NCBI GenBank assembly: GCA_020726505.1
Contig: JAHLEZ010000025.1
Location: 496,001-560,000, forward strand
Reading direction: 5' to 3'
Origin: Leptodontidium sp. MPI-SDFR-AT-0119
Taxonomy: Eukaryota > Ascomycota > Leotiomycetes > Helotiales > Leptodontidiaceae
Length of the DNA stretch: 64,000 nt
The first letter of the stretch is position 1. Each line of letters starts with the position of its first letter. The translations under genes were made by a program, and so were the position numbers. The notes beneath the pieces were generated by a model that saw nothing but the letters and a program-made list of their open reading frames with translations, had not been told where the DNA came from and did not search any database. Of the stretch, positions 34,081 through 46,770 are shown piece after piece.

Positions 34081-34499
34081 TATTATTTAAAGACGGAGGT
34101 TTAAGAAACGAAAGTAATAAAGTTTAAGTAGTTATTATACGGAGGGCACTATAGGGACTTATTACTAGACTTATATAAAGGGGCTTAATAAAAGATAAAT
34201 CTAGAAATACTCCGATTATCTTATAACTTCGTACGTATCTTTTATATTCCCTTTTATTTATAAGCACAATTCCTTTTTACAGCTAAGCTTTTAAGCATTA
34301 TATAAAAGCTCCCTTTAAGTAAATAAACTTAAGCTTATCTTTAACCTTTGCGCGGTGCTTAAGATAAGTACTTTATATAAGAGCCTATATAAAAGAAACT
34401 AATAGAGATTTCCCTTAATTAATTTGTTATTAGATTATTATTAAATAATTAGTCGTTAAATAGTCGATCGTCGTATTAAATATTATTTGTTTAGTCGAG

Positions 34500-36490
34500 A
34501 AATACATAATTATTATTTCGTATAGTATTTAAATAAGTAATTAAAATAAAATAAAAACACACATTTGACAAATAAAATTATTATATTATATAATACTATT
34601 CCTCCCTTAGTTTTACTTTCTTTTCCCTTTTAACTTATCCTTTTACTTATATAATAATTTAATTATTATTAATTAACTTTTTTAAGCTTTTGTTCGGGTT
34701 TAACTTCGTTATCGCATCCGCCGGGTTGTCTTGATTATTAATCTATTAGATTTCTGTAAGTTCTTGTCATTTGTATAATTAACGTAAAGCTATAATATTA
34801 ATTATTAGCCGCTTCTCTTTTATAATATTAAGCTTCACGAGGCATTCGTATAGCGAGAACGAGTCTATATAAATAATAATTAAGATTGTTAATATCTTAA
34901 GCCGCGACGTAATAATATTAATTATACTCTTTATTACGATTATTATATTAACCCTATTAATTATACCGTAAATCTCGGAAGCTAAGATACTTCGTATTAC
35001 TCGTTTACTCTTTATATTACTCTAATAAAATAAATTTTTAGAAAGAAGAAACAAGTCTTAATTATTCGAATTAAAGTCGTCGTCCTCCGTGCCGAGAATT
35101 ATTACGTATTTAAGTTAAGAACTTAAGTCCTTATTATTTACAAAGGATCCGTCGACAAAAACAAATAACTTTATATAATATAAGTCTAAAGGAATATAGT
35201 TTAATTCTTATCTAATGTTTTAAATCTATTACTAAATACGCTTATTTAAGTTCTTTATATTAATATCCTTTAGTTCTTGGAATTAAGCCACAATTAATAA
35301 GTCATACGAAGCTTTAAGTTAATATAAAGTTGCGATATATACCCCTTAAGCCCGTTATTCCCGATACTAGTTTGTATAGTCTAGTGCTCTTAAGTTAACT
35401 TTAATTAACTTCTCGCCTTACTCTTTCTAAAAGATTTAAACGAAGTCTTTTTAATTATATATAATATATTTATTAAACGCGAGGGGTAATTTGTATAATA
35501 AACGAACCTTTAGTTTTATAAAGAAACCGGCAATCCCAAGTTCTTTCTCCTCCTTCTCTTAGAACTCGTTAGTAGCTAAGATTAGGGTATCGTCCGTTTA
35601 TATTCTAATTACTTTAAACGGCATTCCTAATTAAGTAATTAGAAAGTATAAATCGTATAAAGACGTTTTTATATACAACTTAACCTTATAATATATATTA
35701 TACGTCCCTTACTAGTGTGTTCTTAATTCCGGGAAATTATATAATGGCTTTTGTACGAGTATAATTATATCCGGCAAGTAGTTACTAATAATTTACTTTA
35801 GTAGTCTCGTATAAATCGTACGATTTAAAAAAGTTATTGACTAAATATACGCCTAAGTAATATCCTAAATAAAGATTAATAACCCTTTTCGTACAAGTAA
35901 CGGATAAAGTACTAAAATTAGTCGTTAACTAATCTATTAAATCGTTAAAGACTAAGTAAGGATTTATTCCTTTCCCGCGTCGTTATACGCTTAAATCACG
36001 AGTCTAGATTTCTTGTATAAAGCTTTAGTTGTCTTCCCTTTAATTTTATTAATAAGCCGGGAATTAAAGATCCGTCTACGATGTTACCTTAAGTCGTATT
36101 ATACGAACTTAAATACGCCTTAAGTAATTAAGCTATTAATTTCCTTTTATTAAGATTTTTTAAATAAAAGACTAAGGCTAATAATCTTCTTTACTACTTA
36201 TATTATACAAGATAAGTCTAAGTCGGATTGTTCTTTCCAAGTCAGGAAAACTTCTAGTAATCGTACGAGTCCCTTTTCGAGTTTTTACTTTATCTTAAAC
36301 AGAATTAAGACAACTAGCCGTATTAAAGGAGACACTTGGTCTAATTATACACAGTCCTCTGGGGCCTCGGCGATTTCTTCTATATAAAACGGCTTAATTA
36401 CTGTCGTATAAAAAAAAGTCGGTCCTAAAGGTAATTAAATAATATACTCTTTCCCTATAACTAATAATAACGAAAACGGGCTTGTTTATT
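34500..36490 (-). pseudogene. copia pol, 3' part: post-integrase segment and reverse transcriptase
   Basis: Near 36490-36350 the minus strand reads LPLGPTFFYTTVIKPFY, a segment that follows the integrase in this copia group. Near 35650-35460 it reads GMPFKVIRI*TDDTLIL, then EKEEKELGIAGFFIK, the RT active-site region with DD retained. Further left the frame dissolves into stops. The segment is continuous with the integrase part at 41 kb once the mariner-type element is removed. Confidence 0.6.
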
Positions 36491-36950
36491 CCTTTTTCTC
36501 CTGCTACAGTCAGTCCGGCTCAAATACGGTAAATTTTTAAACTTAAAAAAAGTGGGGTTTTTTTCTTATAGAAAGTTGCGCTTTAATATATAAAGCTATT
36601 TAGCTTATTTACTTTTTTTATTTTACTAAGTAATTAAAAAGTTATAACCAAATATATCACAAAAAAAATATTTTTCAAAATTTTTGATCCCTTTGTCTTG
36701 GCAACGATATAACTTTATGATACTAAGCCCGATTTAGATAAAAGTGGGTCCATTCGAGAGCTAGCAATTAGATCTATAAGATGGATTAGAAAGTTTTATT
36801 AAACGTAGAGTTTTGACAATTAATTATTATTAGTGTTCCTTAGCTTAATATTAAGCGAGCTAAAATATCTTTAACTTTCAACGTCAACTTTACCTTAATA
36901 TTACCACTACTACTACTACTCTCTTAACTACCACTTCCACAACACTTATT

Positions 36951-39900
36951 ATGGCTCCTTCAAAGCGTAGTAGAAGCGTTACACTCGCTAAATCACCTCT
37001 TAGCTCGCCTATTTAGCCAATTACAAAGCGACTACGTCAACAAACACCTGAAGCCTCTAGTTCTTTACCTTTGCCTTTACGCCCTACGAAGCTTATTGCT
37101 ACTACAACACCTACTGCTTTTAATAGTAGTCAAGTCGACGAATTAAAGTTCGCGGAAGAAAGAAGAGCTCAAGTGATTAGCGAATCAGAGAGCGAGGACG
37201 AAAAAGAAGATGATATAACTCAAGCCAACGAGTTTTTAGATCAAGATCTTAAAGAGCTAGGCCCAGATAGGCTAGACAGGGAGGATATCGACGAATCAAA
37301 TATTAAGAAGGAAGTTACTAAAGAGTTTAAAACCTCTAAGTACTTTCGTCAGTCAATAATCGACTCAAAGGGTAACTTAATTGTGCCACTTGAGAAAGTG
37401 ATTAATTTACTAACTTTTAGTAAGTGTTTATTATGTTTATATATATTTAATATAATTAACTTTTAAATTAGAATTTAAAGGCTCTTATAAGAGTAAATTG
37501 GCCCCTCTTGAAGAGAAATCTTCGGCAACTCGTAAACGAGCTAGAGTTACTCAACGAGAGTTAAATCGACAAACCTCGCTTTAAAAAGTCAATAAAACAC
37601 CCTCTGACTTAGTTAGTTCTTTGGCTATTAAGTCAACAACTCAACAACCTCTTTCTGCTTTTTTTAAGCCAAAACCTTTATCTTTACCTCCTGAAGAAGA
37701 AGAAGATATATTCGAGGATGTCGATTTTAGCGACGATAGCGACGACGACAAAGATTCTGATTTTGATGCTCAAGTGGAGGCCGAATTTAAAGCCGAAGAT
37801 AACTCTATTAAGTTAAATAATATTAACGACGTTGAGTTTTTTGATAGTGGACGAAGAGAGCTTTTATTAGACTCTCTTATTGGCGACGCTATTAATCTTA
37901 CTTCTAAGTCTCTTACTACGCCAAGAACTTATAGAGAAGTGCTCGATTTGATTAAAAAACAAGTCAATAATAAGCACCTTTCGCTACTTCCTCGCGTACG
38001 CTTTGAATATTCGCTTATTTAATAATACGTTCAAAACCTTTTAAAAAAGAGACCTCGTAGAGGTAGAATCGAAGCCTCTCTACTTGTTGCCGAAAGTAAT
38101 CACCCTACCGGAAACGGAAAAACCCTTGCCCGAAAGATTAGAGCTTTATATCTCTATTATCGAACTTACGGTTATTTACTAATCGAAACTCGTGATGGCA
38201 AGTAAAAGAATCACTCTTATCTTAATAACAAAGACGTTTATAAAGCTTATAAAGCTTGGTTATTAGCTCAAAAACTAGCTACGGTTACACCAAAGGGATT
38301 TCGACACGCCCTTAATACGCAAATCATGCCTCGGCTACTTACTTCGGCTAAAAAGCATAAGAAACCTCTTCTTAATAATACTACCGGTACACGTAATAAG
38401 GCCGGTAAAAAGCCAAAAGAATAGAAACTACTTAGTAGAACGACTACTTATAAGTGGTTAAATCGTCTTGGTTTTTACGTTACTAAAGAAAAGAAAGGAG
38501 TTTACGTTAACGGCCACGAGAGAGAAGATGTTATTAAATATTGTGGTGGGGACAGCCCCTGATTTCTTTTGTCACATGACTGCGCTGGTCCTTCGCACAT
38601 ATAAGGAGCTAACACTTGACTATAGAACGTCAAGAACGCAACACTAAATATATTCTATTTATTAGAACCTTTTCCCTCCCCTCCTTTGCCGATTCGTACT
38701 CTCTAGATATGTGATATCTTTAGATTTGATTGATCTGTTATTTACAGAGCCTAGAATCTCCTCCGGTGGCTCGCTATATGCTACCCTCTTGTTGTGTGGA
38801 TTGGGGTTCGTCCCTCCCACAATATCGTCAAAAAGAATTCCTACCGCAAATAGCTCTTTACTAATCGTTAACTACGAATTACGAAGAAGACGCTAATAAA
38901 GTGTTATAACCGATTTTACCAACTTTACTATTAGGGGAGAAAGAGCACGTTATTTACTACTACGACGAAAGTTGCTTTTACGCCAAGGACTATTCTACTT
39001 GTATTTGGTTAGACGAGAATTAACAAAAAATGCCCTCTAAAAGTAAAGGAGGCCTTATTCACGTTTCTGACTTTATAAGTCTTAAAGGGAGGCTTACTAT
39101 TAGTTAAAAAGATGCTCGGAAAATTATATATCCGGGGGGGCCGCAAAAAATCGAATATTGGGATATAAAGCAACTATTAGAGCAAGTAGAAGAGGCTATT
39201 GATATATTTGAAGAAAAGCACCCTAATAAGGTAGTTGTCTTTGTTTTTGACTAATCAAGTGCTTACGCTAGTAAGGGAAGTGGGGCTTTAAACGCTTTTG
39301 CTATAAATCTTAGAGAAGGGGGGGCTCCTTTACCTCAAAAGGTATTTTAGTTATACCTTCTTATTTAGGAAATACTAACTCAAATTCTAAGACACATACT
39401 TTCCTCCTGATATTAGCGAAGCTAAGCAAGCTCGAGGGCTAGTTAGTACTATTTAAGAGCTTAACTATAAGGTAGAGAAGGTTATTAAGGTTGAAATTCC
39501 TAGTAAAAAAAAGAGGGTTAAAAAGACAATAATCGAAGAAATACTAAAGGGAATTAAGCAAATTCTCGCAGAGAGAGGGTGTTTACCTACTGGTACGTTA
39601 TTAACTATTAGTTTCGGAATAATTTATTAATTAATTATAAGTAAAAAGCTTTTAATCGCCAAGTGTACCGGGGAAGTAAAAAAGAGGTGTAATAACCTCT
39701 TCTCTTGGCCTCCGATTAAGAAGGCTAGTTGTTGCTTAGCAAGGATTCTAGCTAATTACAAGGACTTCTTTGAGTAAAAATTAGCTCTAAAAGAGATATT
39801 ATTAGCTAGAGGCTATAAGTGTCTCTTTTTACCGAAGTTTCATTGCGAGCTAAACCTAATTGAGATGTATTGGGCCTATTGTAAAAACCTTTATCGACAG

Positions 39901-40216
39901 GTTTAGAAGACTACCTTTAACGACGTACGTATCACTTTTTACTTACCCTTTTGATATATTTACTTATATATTTATTTATTTTATAGGCTCGAGAAGCTGC
40001 TTTTAAAGCTCTTGATTCTTGCCCTCTTAATATACTTCGAAGGTATATTAATAGAGCTTCACGCTTTATGGACACTTACTGGAAAGGGCTTAGCGTAAAG
40101 CAAGTAGCTTGGTGTATTAAAAAACAAAGCGGCTATAGGTATATTACAAAAGCGTAGATGAAAGAGTTCGATATAATACTAGAGGGTAACCCCTTAGAGA
40201 TAGATCACTTGGCTTA
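36951..40216 (+). pseudogene. Mariner-type DDE transposase with at least two introns, RIP-damaged, split by a solo LTR
   Basis: The start MAPSKRSRSVTLAKSP mirrors the copy at 345-1. Intron 1 near 37421-37473 is GTAAGTG..AAATTAG. TTQQPLSAFFKPK (37639 on) fits a PCNA-interacting motif. Then LARKIRALYLYYRTYG, RTTTYKWLNRLGFYVT and VYVNGHEREDVIKY (here the LTR enters) and, after 38825, RQKEFLP. Catalytic residues: first Asp in YYYDESCF (about 38960), second in VVFVFD (about 39248), Glu in LNLIEMYW (about 39864), preceded by CCLARILANYKDF. Intron near 39924-39987 (GTACGTA..TTATAG). Ends VAWCIKKQSGYRYIT..LEGNPLEIDHLA. About a dozen in-frame TAA/TAG, mainly at Gln or Trp. Inactive here; a less damaged relative is at 1-345. 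Confidence 0.85.
38542..38821 (+). mobile_element. Solo LTR, 280 bp, inside the transposase gene
   Basis: TGTGGTGGGGAC at the left and GTCCCTCCCACA at the right are inverted ends. It is flanked by ATAT at 38538-38541 and 38822-38825 (4-bp duplication). Removing the LTR and one ATAT joins EDVIKY to RQKEFLP in frame. An inverted relative at 61128-61415 also has a 4-bp duplication. TATA-like ACATATAAGG occurs at about 38597. Confidence 0.9.
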
Positions 40217-40959
40217 ATTTCATTAGTTAGATTTTGTATTTATTTGCTAGCGCGGTAGCTAGCTTAGCAGTTATAAAAGTGCTTTATTTAAAATCTTCTT
40301 GAGAATCTAGTTGTTAATATTTTAAGAAAAAAGAAGTTTTTAGATAGAAAAAGGATTCTTAAGTAATAAAATGAATGCTTTTACGCTAATGACTAAGCAT
40401 TAGTAATTAGTCACTTACTAAATATTTATTAAACTTATAATATATTGTTTTATACGTCATTTTATTAAATAAACTTTAAGTTAATACTTTTTAAATTTTT
40501 ATATTATTAAAAAAGTGAATTATTTTTAAATAAAGTGGGGCTGGCTAATAAAATTAAAACGTTTTTCTTATTAAAGGCTATATAATAATTAATAATGAAT
40601 TTAGAAAGAAAAATAATTTTAAAAAAATTATTAATAGATTTTAAAAATATAATTATATAAAAAATAAAATCTCAAAATATTTTGATCCCGCCAAGACCTT
40701 ACTTATCCAATAACAACTTTTTATCCGCTAGCCCAATTGGGATAAAAGTGGGTCCGTTCGAGCGCTAGCAATTAACTGCATAATATGGTTTAGACAGATA
40801 CTTTATATTACTACTTTTTTAAATTTACCGTGTTTGAGCCGGACTGACTGTATACTTTTATTAAAAATTATAATAAAAGTCATATAATCTTAGTAATATT
40901 AAGGCCGTTCCTTATACTTTAAGTATTTTTAATCTTTTATACGGCTTAAATCTTTCGTA

Positions 40960-41200
40960 ATTCCGTTATTACTATTTAAACTGCCTTTACTCTAATAAGT
41001 ATATCCGTAAATAGTAAGTCTTTAGATAAAAGTCTAAGATATACTCTAAAAACGAGAAGTATTAGAATTAGTCCGTTTAGACTAGCCGTATTGTTTACGG
41101 CTTTCACGGCTATTTAAAGGACTACTTCTTTTATTAGGTTTTCTCTTTTTATCTCGTCTTAAATAATCTCGTACGATCGGCGTAAAGGGGCGTAATACCG
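40960..41200 (-). pseudogene. copia integrase C-terminal region
   Basis: The minus strand reads AVKAVNNTASLNGLILILLVF.VYLRL and then LFTDILIRVKAV, a recognisable segment of copia polyproteins lying after the integrase core. Gln/Trp-site stops occur. It is the part of pol upstream of the mariner insertion. Confidence 0.6.
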
Positions 41201-44200
41201 CTTAACCTTCCTGACACTCTAATATGCCTTGACTAAGACTTCCTTTATATTAACATTTATTATATAAGTATTTACTTTAAATTCCGATAATACAAAGTTC
41301 GTCCCGGCATTATATATAAAGTAATCTAGGGGTTTAAAGTAAGTATCGATTTAATACATACGAAGCGTAATTCACGTTATTTTTATTGAATTATCCTTTA
41401 GGAATCGAGCGGCATTAAAGCCAGTTGTCTTATTAATTACTTAAAGGACTACTACTCTTAAAAGATATAAGATATCTACGATTATAGAGAAATTAAATTC
41501 GATATTGTCTTTTAAAGAGAATCTAAATCGACTTAAGTTCTTTATATAAAGCTAATATTATTTATAAAACTTTGAAATCTTCTTAATTATATAAAGGTTT
41601 ATTTCCTTATATCTTACTCGCTAAAGAACGTAGTATAGTTTCTTAATTAAAGGATGTCTAAAGTGTCAATAGAGTTACTTAAGCTTTATTTCTGTGAAGT
41701 GCTAGTATATAAACGTGTCTTTTATTATATAAATTATTATTTATAGATGTCCCTATTTTTATATAATTAGAATTCTCTTATTTCCTTAAATTATAATATT
41801 TTAAAGGTTATTTAATCGTACACCGAGGGAGTTTATATCTTAAATATATAATAAGAACAGGGTATTTATTAGAATAATCTAGAACTTTACTTACTTAATA
41901 AGTGTTTATATAAGTATTAATCCCTTTAATTTTATTACTCCTTTTTTAAATCGAATCGTATATGTTTAATTACTTATATAATTAACTTTTAACGACAGGT
42001 CAAGCTTTAGAAGTGCTTAGACTTGTTACTTTCTTGTAGTAGAAATTCCGGTAGTACTACTATTTAATATAATCCCTTAAAAGACTTTAAATAAATATTT
42101 ATCTCTGATAATAAATACCTTACTTTCGTATAAATCCTTCGTTAAGTCTTATTATAAAAAGGCGTGTTTTGTCGATTTATTATTTAGAACTTAAATCATT
42201 TATTGTCCGTTAACTTCCTTATACTTTATAAAGAATCTTTTTAACTTATCTTTGTCCTTCTATTCCTTTATATTCTCTAGTATTTCTTTTATTATTATAT
42301 AATTAAATTCCCCTAAGAAATCTTTATATAAGTTTAAGAAAGCCTAAGTTACTTTCTCGGATCTATTAAACTCGGTTATTAAGTGATTCTTGACCTTCGC
42401 TTACGCGGCTTTTTACTTTACTTCTAGATAATTTATTAATTAGTAACCTTCCTTCTTATAAATAATATATTTCTTATTTATATAATTATTAAAAAAGTTC
42501 CTTAGACAAAAAGTCCTCTTTTAAAACTAATTTAGTGCTATGTGATTTAGAAATCGTTGTGCCTTCCCGTAAAATTGTCTCTTTATTAAGTTATAATTAT
42601 GATTATACAAATGATTTTATAAGTAAGTGCTAACCTCCCTCGTTTATACGGCTATAGTAATTACAGACTATAAGTCTGTATATAGCCTTTTAAATATCTG
42701 TACAGGCCTATATAGTACTAAACTACACTCTTCTACTCTACGACATACGTTTAGTACTTAATTACGAAGATTATACTTTGTCTAATATTCCCTTAATAGG
42801 CCGCGTTACGCCGTATAAAGAAAATCAAATATAATTTCTAAGTATTTTAACCGAGACTTCTTTAGGTTCTTTATAATTATAAAGATTAATATAGTCTCTC
42901 TTTACTTAAATAAGTACTTTTGCTAATTCTTCTTAGTCTTAAAGTGATTCCGAATTATACGAATTATTATAAGGAAATTATACGAACGTCTTATAATCTT
43001 ATCGTAATAAAAATCCGTTACTTGTCCTTTTAGTATAATCGAGAATGTTAAGTAATATTAGTTACTTGAGATTTTAATCTTTATATAATAGTTAAAGAAG
43101 ACTTAAAGACGAATATTTAAGATATTATACTACTCTCCGCCGTACTTTTAGCTCTTATTATTATAAACTTTTATTAAGTCTATTAATAACTGTAAGTTCG
43201 AGATAATTGTCCGAGACTTATATAATATAATTAGTTCCGGCGGAGGAGCTCTCGGGGTCAATAGATTATTTTCGTACAAATGTTATCTCAGTAGTCGTTT
43301 AACGGTTTCCTAAGCTTAGTCTTGACTTAGAAAGTTATTATTTAAGACCGGATGTGGCGTAGGACTAAAACGTTTATATACTAAGTAGTGTTATTTAATT
43401 ATTTAACCTTTGTCTAGTAATAAAGACTTTATTAAATTTACGTACGAAGTCCGGTTAAAACTAACTGTATTCTCGTTTAAAACGACATAAGGCGGAGGGC
43501 TTAGATATTGTCCGGACGTTTAAGGCTGTCGCTGAGTTATCTAAATTAGCTTTAAGAGTGAGTTCTTTGCCTCTTGAGTTCGTATAATTAGAAAATCTCT
43601 GGAATTGTCCGAAATAGCGTGTCTCGCTAGTGGTTTACTTTATATAATTAAAGTCGGAGTACCTTGCCGGTTTCTGTCTTGCTCTTAGGATTTTTATTAA
43701 GTATACGTCCTTTGATTTTAAATTATTTATTTATATAGTTCCTCCTCTTTTAAAACATTTACTAACGTTTAAGCGTACGAGATAGATCCCCTTTACTCTC
43801 GTACTTATACTCCGTGATTAAGGAGGTATATACAAAGATCTTTAATAGCTTCCTAGGATCTAATAATAAATATATTTTCCGTTTATTCTTTAAAGCCTTC
43901 CTTAAATTCTTCTTAAAGTCTATAGTCTTAAAACTCTTTTTGGCGGTATTATACGAGGGCTAAGGTAATGTAATTATTGACTCGCTTAAGCGTTTAATAC
44001 TCGTTGTTCGCAAGGTTAAAGGGTTCCCCCTATACTTCTGTATCTAATAAGTAAGTAACCTCTAGTAATAAAATTATCGTGTCCTTCTTCGTACGAAAGT
44101 TAATAAAAGTTATTAAGTCGTGTTTACGTTCCGTGAATCCTTAGATCGTACGAATCGTCTTCTTTTACTAGTCGCCGACGCAGGGTCCAATTAGTTTGCC

Positions 44201-44277
44201 TCTCCGGTCTATCTTTCCGATTGTCGTCGTATAAAAGTATTACTTAACTATTCTATGGTTATTCAACTACTAATTAG
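41200..44277 (-). pseudogene. copia 5' internal region (gag and 5' pol), heavily degraded
   Basis: By position this must contain gag, protease and integrase core of the element. Degenerate protein-like stretches are visible on the minus strand near 43380-43240 (FSPTPHPVLNN) and 42420-42050, but stops are too dense to define domains. Confidence 0.4.
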
Positions 44278-44551
44278 TGTTAGTATTTAACTAAGGTTTA
44301 ATACTTAATATTAGAGTGATAAAGAATATAATAAGTGAAGTTTAATTAAGTATATTCCGTGTGTCCCTTTCGTACAAAAGGGAAAGCTACTTTAAATACA
44401 TTAAGTACTAAACCCCGTAGCTCGTATAAGTATTACTTGTACGAAACTAAGAGGCAAGGTATAAAACTAAGCTTTATTTAGCCAGGAGAGACGACTATCT
44501 TTGGAAGCTGTCAGAGTAAGAGAATGCCCCTCAGCTAAGGCTATCCCAACA
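44278..44551 (-). repeat. Right (5') LTR of the copia element
   Basis: 274 bp, TGTTAGTATT..CCCAACA. Less mutated than the left LTR and followed by GTTAA, the target duplication. Confidence 0.85.
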
Positions 44552-44556
44552 GTTAA

Positions 44557-45083
44557 GAAGTGAAGAGGTGTTGAGCTGGCTTAATAAGGAGGTCAACGTT
44601 TGGCGAGGTATTAAGAGGTTAACGTTTGGACATTCTGAGGCGTGCAAAAGAGGTACGTAGGAAGTCGGCTACGGTAAGATAAAGGGGTTTCGAGCCGGCT
44701 CAATAATGAGGTCAACGTTTGGCGAGGGGTTAAAAGGTGAAGAGGGGTGTCGTTGAGCTAGCTTAATAAAGAGGTCAACGATTGACTACGTATAATGCTC
44801 GAGTATAAGAAGGCTGAACTCCTTTGAATTGCTTCGAGATTCGCTCGTGTAATAAACATAATAATTCGACTTTGTAAGGTAGTACGCAGCGAACAAGAGG
44901 TCAAAAAGCTTTTAAAGAGTCGTCGGAATATAGGAAGGCGAGTCTTTAGAGTATTCTAAGTATGTTTCTCTTAGTATATCTTGTCGAAGCATAGGAAGGT
45001 AATAAAGCCTTTGGAGTACTTCGAGGAAATCTCTTTAAGTAGCCTTATTAATCTATAGTCTTGTTCAATTAACTATTAATTAA
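44557..45083. repeat. Spacer with three imperfect repeats
   Basis: A unit of about 38 bp (GAGC.GGCTTAATAA.GAGGTCAACG) recurs near 44574, 44692 and 44753 with changing spacing, with further TTAACGTTTGG echoes. GC is higher than around it. No coding sense. Confidence 0.5.
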
Positions 45084-45258
45084 TGTCGGTCGAACTCGGG
45101 TGGTACCACGTATTTTAGTAAAGAATCGACACATTCAAGGGGTAAAATCCTGTGTAGCAAAATGTGTATTCAAGGAAAGGAGAGCTCTATACGAGAGCTC
45201 TCCTTAAATACTCGATAAGCGAGCATATGACTAGAACGTGACGATTATTAAACCAACA
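45084..45258. mobile_element. Solo LTR, 175 bp
   Basis: TGTCGGTCGAACTCGGG to AAACCAACA; the uninterrupted counterpart of the LTR at 31300-31781. TTAA lies on both sides (45080-45083, 45259-45262), a possible short duplication. It sits at the left margin of repeat X copy 1. Confidence 0.85.
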
Positions 45259-45749
45259 TTAAGAGTTTTAAAAGGGCACTTTTTCAATTAAATATTTACT
45301 TATAAATTATATACCTATTAATAAACTTATAAAGAACCTCTCTCGGCAGAAATTTAAGAATTTTATTACTCTTATTAACTTAATAAATATTCGTACTTAA
45401 CTAAAGTAACTCACTATAGAGCCCTCGCTTTAAAGTAAGTCTTTATACACGTTCTTTACTTTTCCTTTATTATAAGGGTAGTCTAACTGTCAACTTACTT
45501 TACGAATATATAATGTATTTTCTTATATATTTATTATTCTTTTATAAATTCTCTTACTATTTTATTTACTTAGAGAGTAACTAAGCTTAAGGGTAAAATT
45601 CATAGTATTTAAAAGGTTTAATTACTCTTAATAATTATTTGTTTCTATAATAAAAGTAATATAACGTAAGTAAATTATAAGGGGAAACTTAGTTATTTAA
45701 AGGTTTCTAAGCCTCGCCTTATAAAAAGAGAATAGCCTAATTATTTCTA

Positions 45750-46370
45750 AGTAGTAAGCCCTGAACTTCCTTAATTAAAGTAACTAAGGCACTTTTAATT
45801 ATATGATAAAGCTCGTTAATATAAGCGGCCGAAGCCTCTTCTTTAAGAGTAGGAGCTAGAACTCTACTAATACTAGTAAGTCCACGAGTAGGCTTTAGAG
45901 AGAATAAAGTATTAGTAATAATAATAAGTTACTCGCTAATAACTTACGCGCGAGACTCTAAAGCACCGAAGTTCTCTTTATTTAAAAGAAATTAATTAAA
46001 TTAGCCTTAATTTTACGGGAAATTTAAAATAAATATATTAAACTTCTTAATAGTAATATTACCCTTATCTTCCTCTTCCTCGTCACCTCTTTTAAAGCTA
46101 GTTACTTTACTAATAGCGGCAGTAATAACCTTACCTTAAAGGGCAGTAAAAACGGGAGCTTTTAAGCGCTTTAATTCCTAAAATAATTAGTAATTATATA
46201 TTAAAAAGGAATAACTAATAGAATTTACTTTCTCACTTACGTCGTTTAAGAGCGTAATGCGGTAGAGGAAGAAAGGGGCTTAGGCAGTAGCGGGAGTAAC
46301 CTTATAGGAGTAACTTGAGGCGCACGTAAAGTAGTGAGTACTTTAATTAATAATATTAAAGTACTCACTA
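45750..46370 (-). pseudogene. Gene of repeat X, copy 1, 3' part
   Basis: Collinear with the second exon of the gene in copy 2. The intron is visible (GTAAATTC..TTACTAATTATTTTAG), then KRLKAPVFTAL-like sequence and, further left, EEASAAYINELYHIIKSALVTLIKEVQGLLLRNN. The latter matches copy 2 at protein level with mostly conservative differences, which argues for former coding function. The 5' part (48671-48860) lies beyond the inserted element. Function unknown. Confidence 0.5.
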
Positions 46371-46378
46371 GTACTTTT

Positions 46379-46533
46379 TGTGACGGTCTTGGTGCTGACG
46401 TCACGTGTTTAGGGGCTAGTGTTTCAGCTTTAAGGATATAAGGGTCAGCTATAGCTGTCCTTCTTTTGTATCTATTGTTCTAAGTATAAAGTGTATTGTC
46501 TTGAATCTGTCTGTCTTGAGTGCCTCCGTCACA
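46379..46533 (+). repeat. Left LTR of the gag-only element
   Basis: 155 bp. Contains TGACGTCACGTG and a TATA-like AAGGATATAAGGG. Differs from the right LTR at only a few sites, so the insertion is recent relative to its RIP-laden host repeat. Confidence 0.9.
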
Positions 46534-46654
46534 TTACAATAGATCCTCAGTTGAGGCTGAGTATTCATGTCTAAGGTTTACGTTTATGCTCATGTTATGT
46601 CCTAGGTCACGTCTCACGTCTCACGTCTCCCGATTCACGATCAGCGTGACTAAT

Positions 46655-46770
46655 GATTTGATTTGATTTGATTTGAGGCTATTAATCAAATCAAATCATT
46701 AAATTTTAATTATTAATCAAATCAAATCAAATCAAATCAAATCAAATCAAATCAAATCATGATTAATTGA
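46655..46770. repeat. Left ATCAA/TTGAT subterminal array of the hAT element
   Basis: TTGAT repeats run first in one sense, then a longer series of ATCAA (about ten units) in the other, so the array is itself inverted and could fold. A shorter series is at 47335-47400. Confidence 0.85.

Larger units (their letters stand above)
36506..40850 (+). mobile_element. Complete Tc1/mariner-type DNA transposon (4345 bp) inside the copia element
   Basis: The left terminus CAGTCAGTCCGGCTCAAA and right terminus TTTGAGCCGGACTGACTG form inverted repeats (about 28 bp: CAGTC..ACGGTAAA). TA duplications lie at 36504-36505 and 40851-40852. One long transposase gene with readable DDE motifs is on the plus strand. 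A solo LTR interrupts it. The CAGT terminus and TA target fit the pogo/Fot1 side of the superfamily, but the transposase resembles large uncharacterised fungal mariner-like proteins, so sub-family is open. Confidence 0.9.
32437..44551 (-). mobile_element. Ty1/copia LTR retrotransposon with nested insertions
   Basis: Two 274-bp direct LTRs (32437-32710, 44278-44551) bound the element, and a perfect 5-bp duplication GTTAA sits outside both (32432-32436 and 44552-44556). Coding remnants run right to left: integrase C-terminal region near 41.0-41.15 kb, post-integrase segment near 36.35-36.49 kb, reverse transcriptase near 35.4-35.8 kb. This is copia order on the minus strand. A mariner-type element (36506-40850) splits pol, and a solo LTR (33825-34080) lies near the 3' end. 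Without these two insertions the unit is about 7.5 kb. Heavily RIP-mutated and inactive. Confidence 0.85.
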
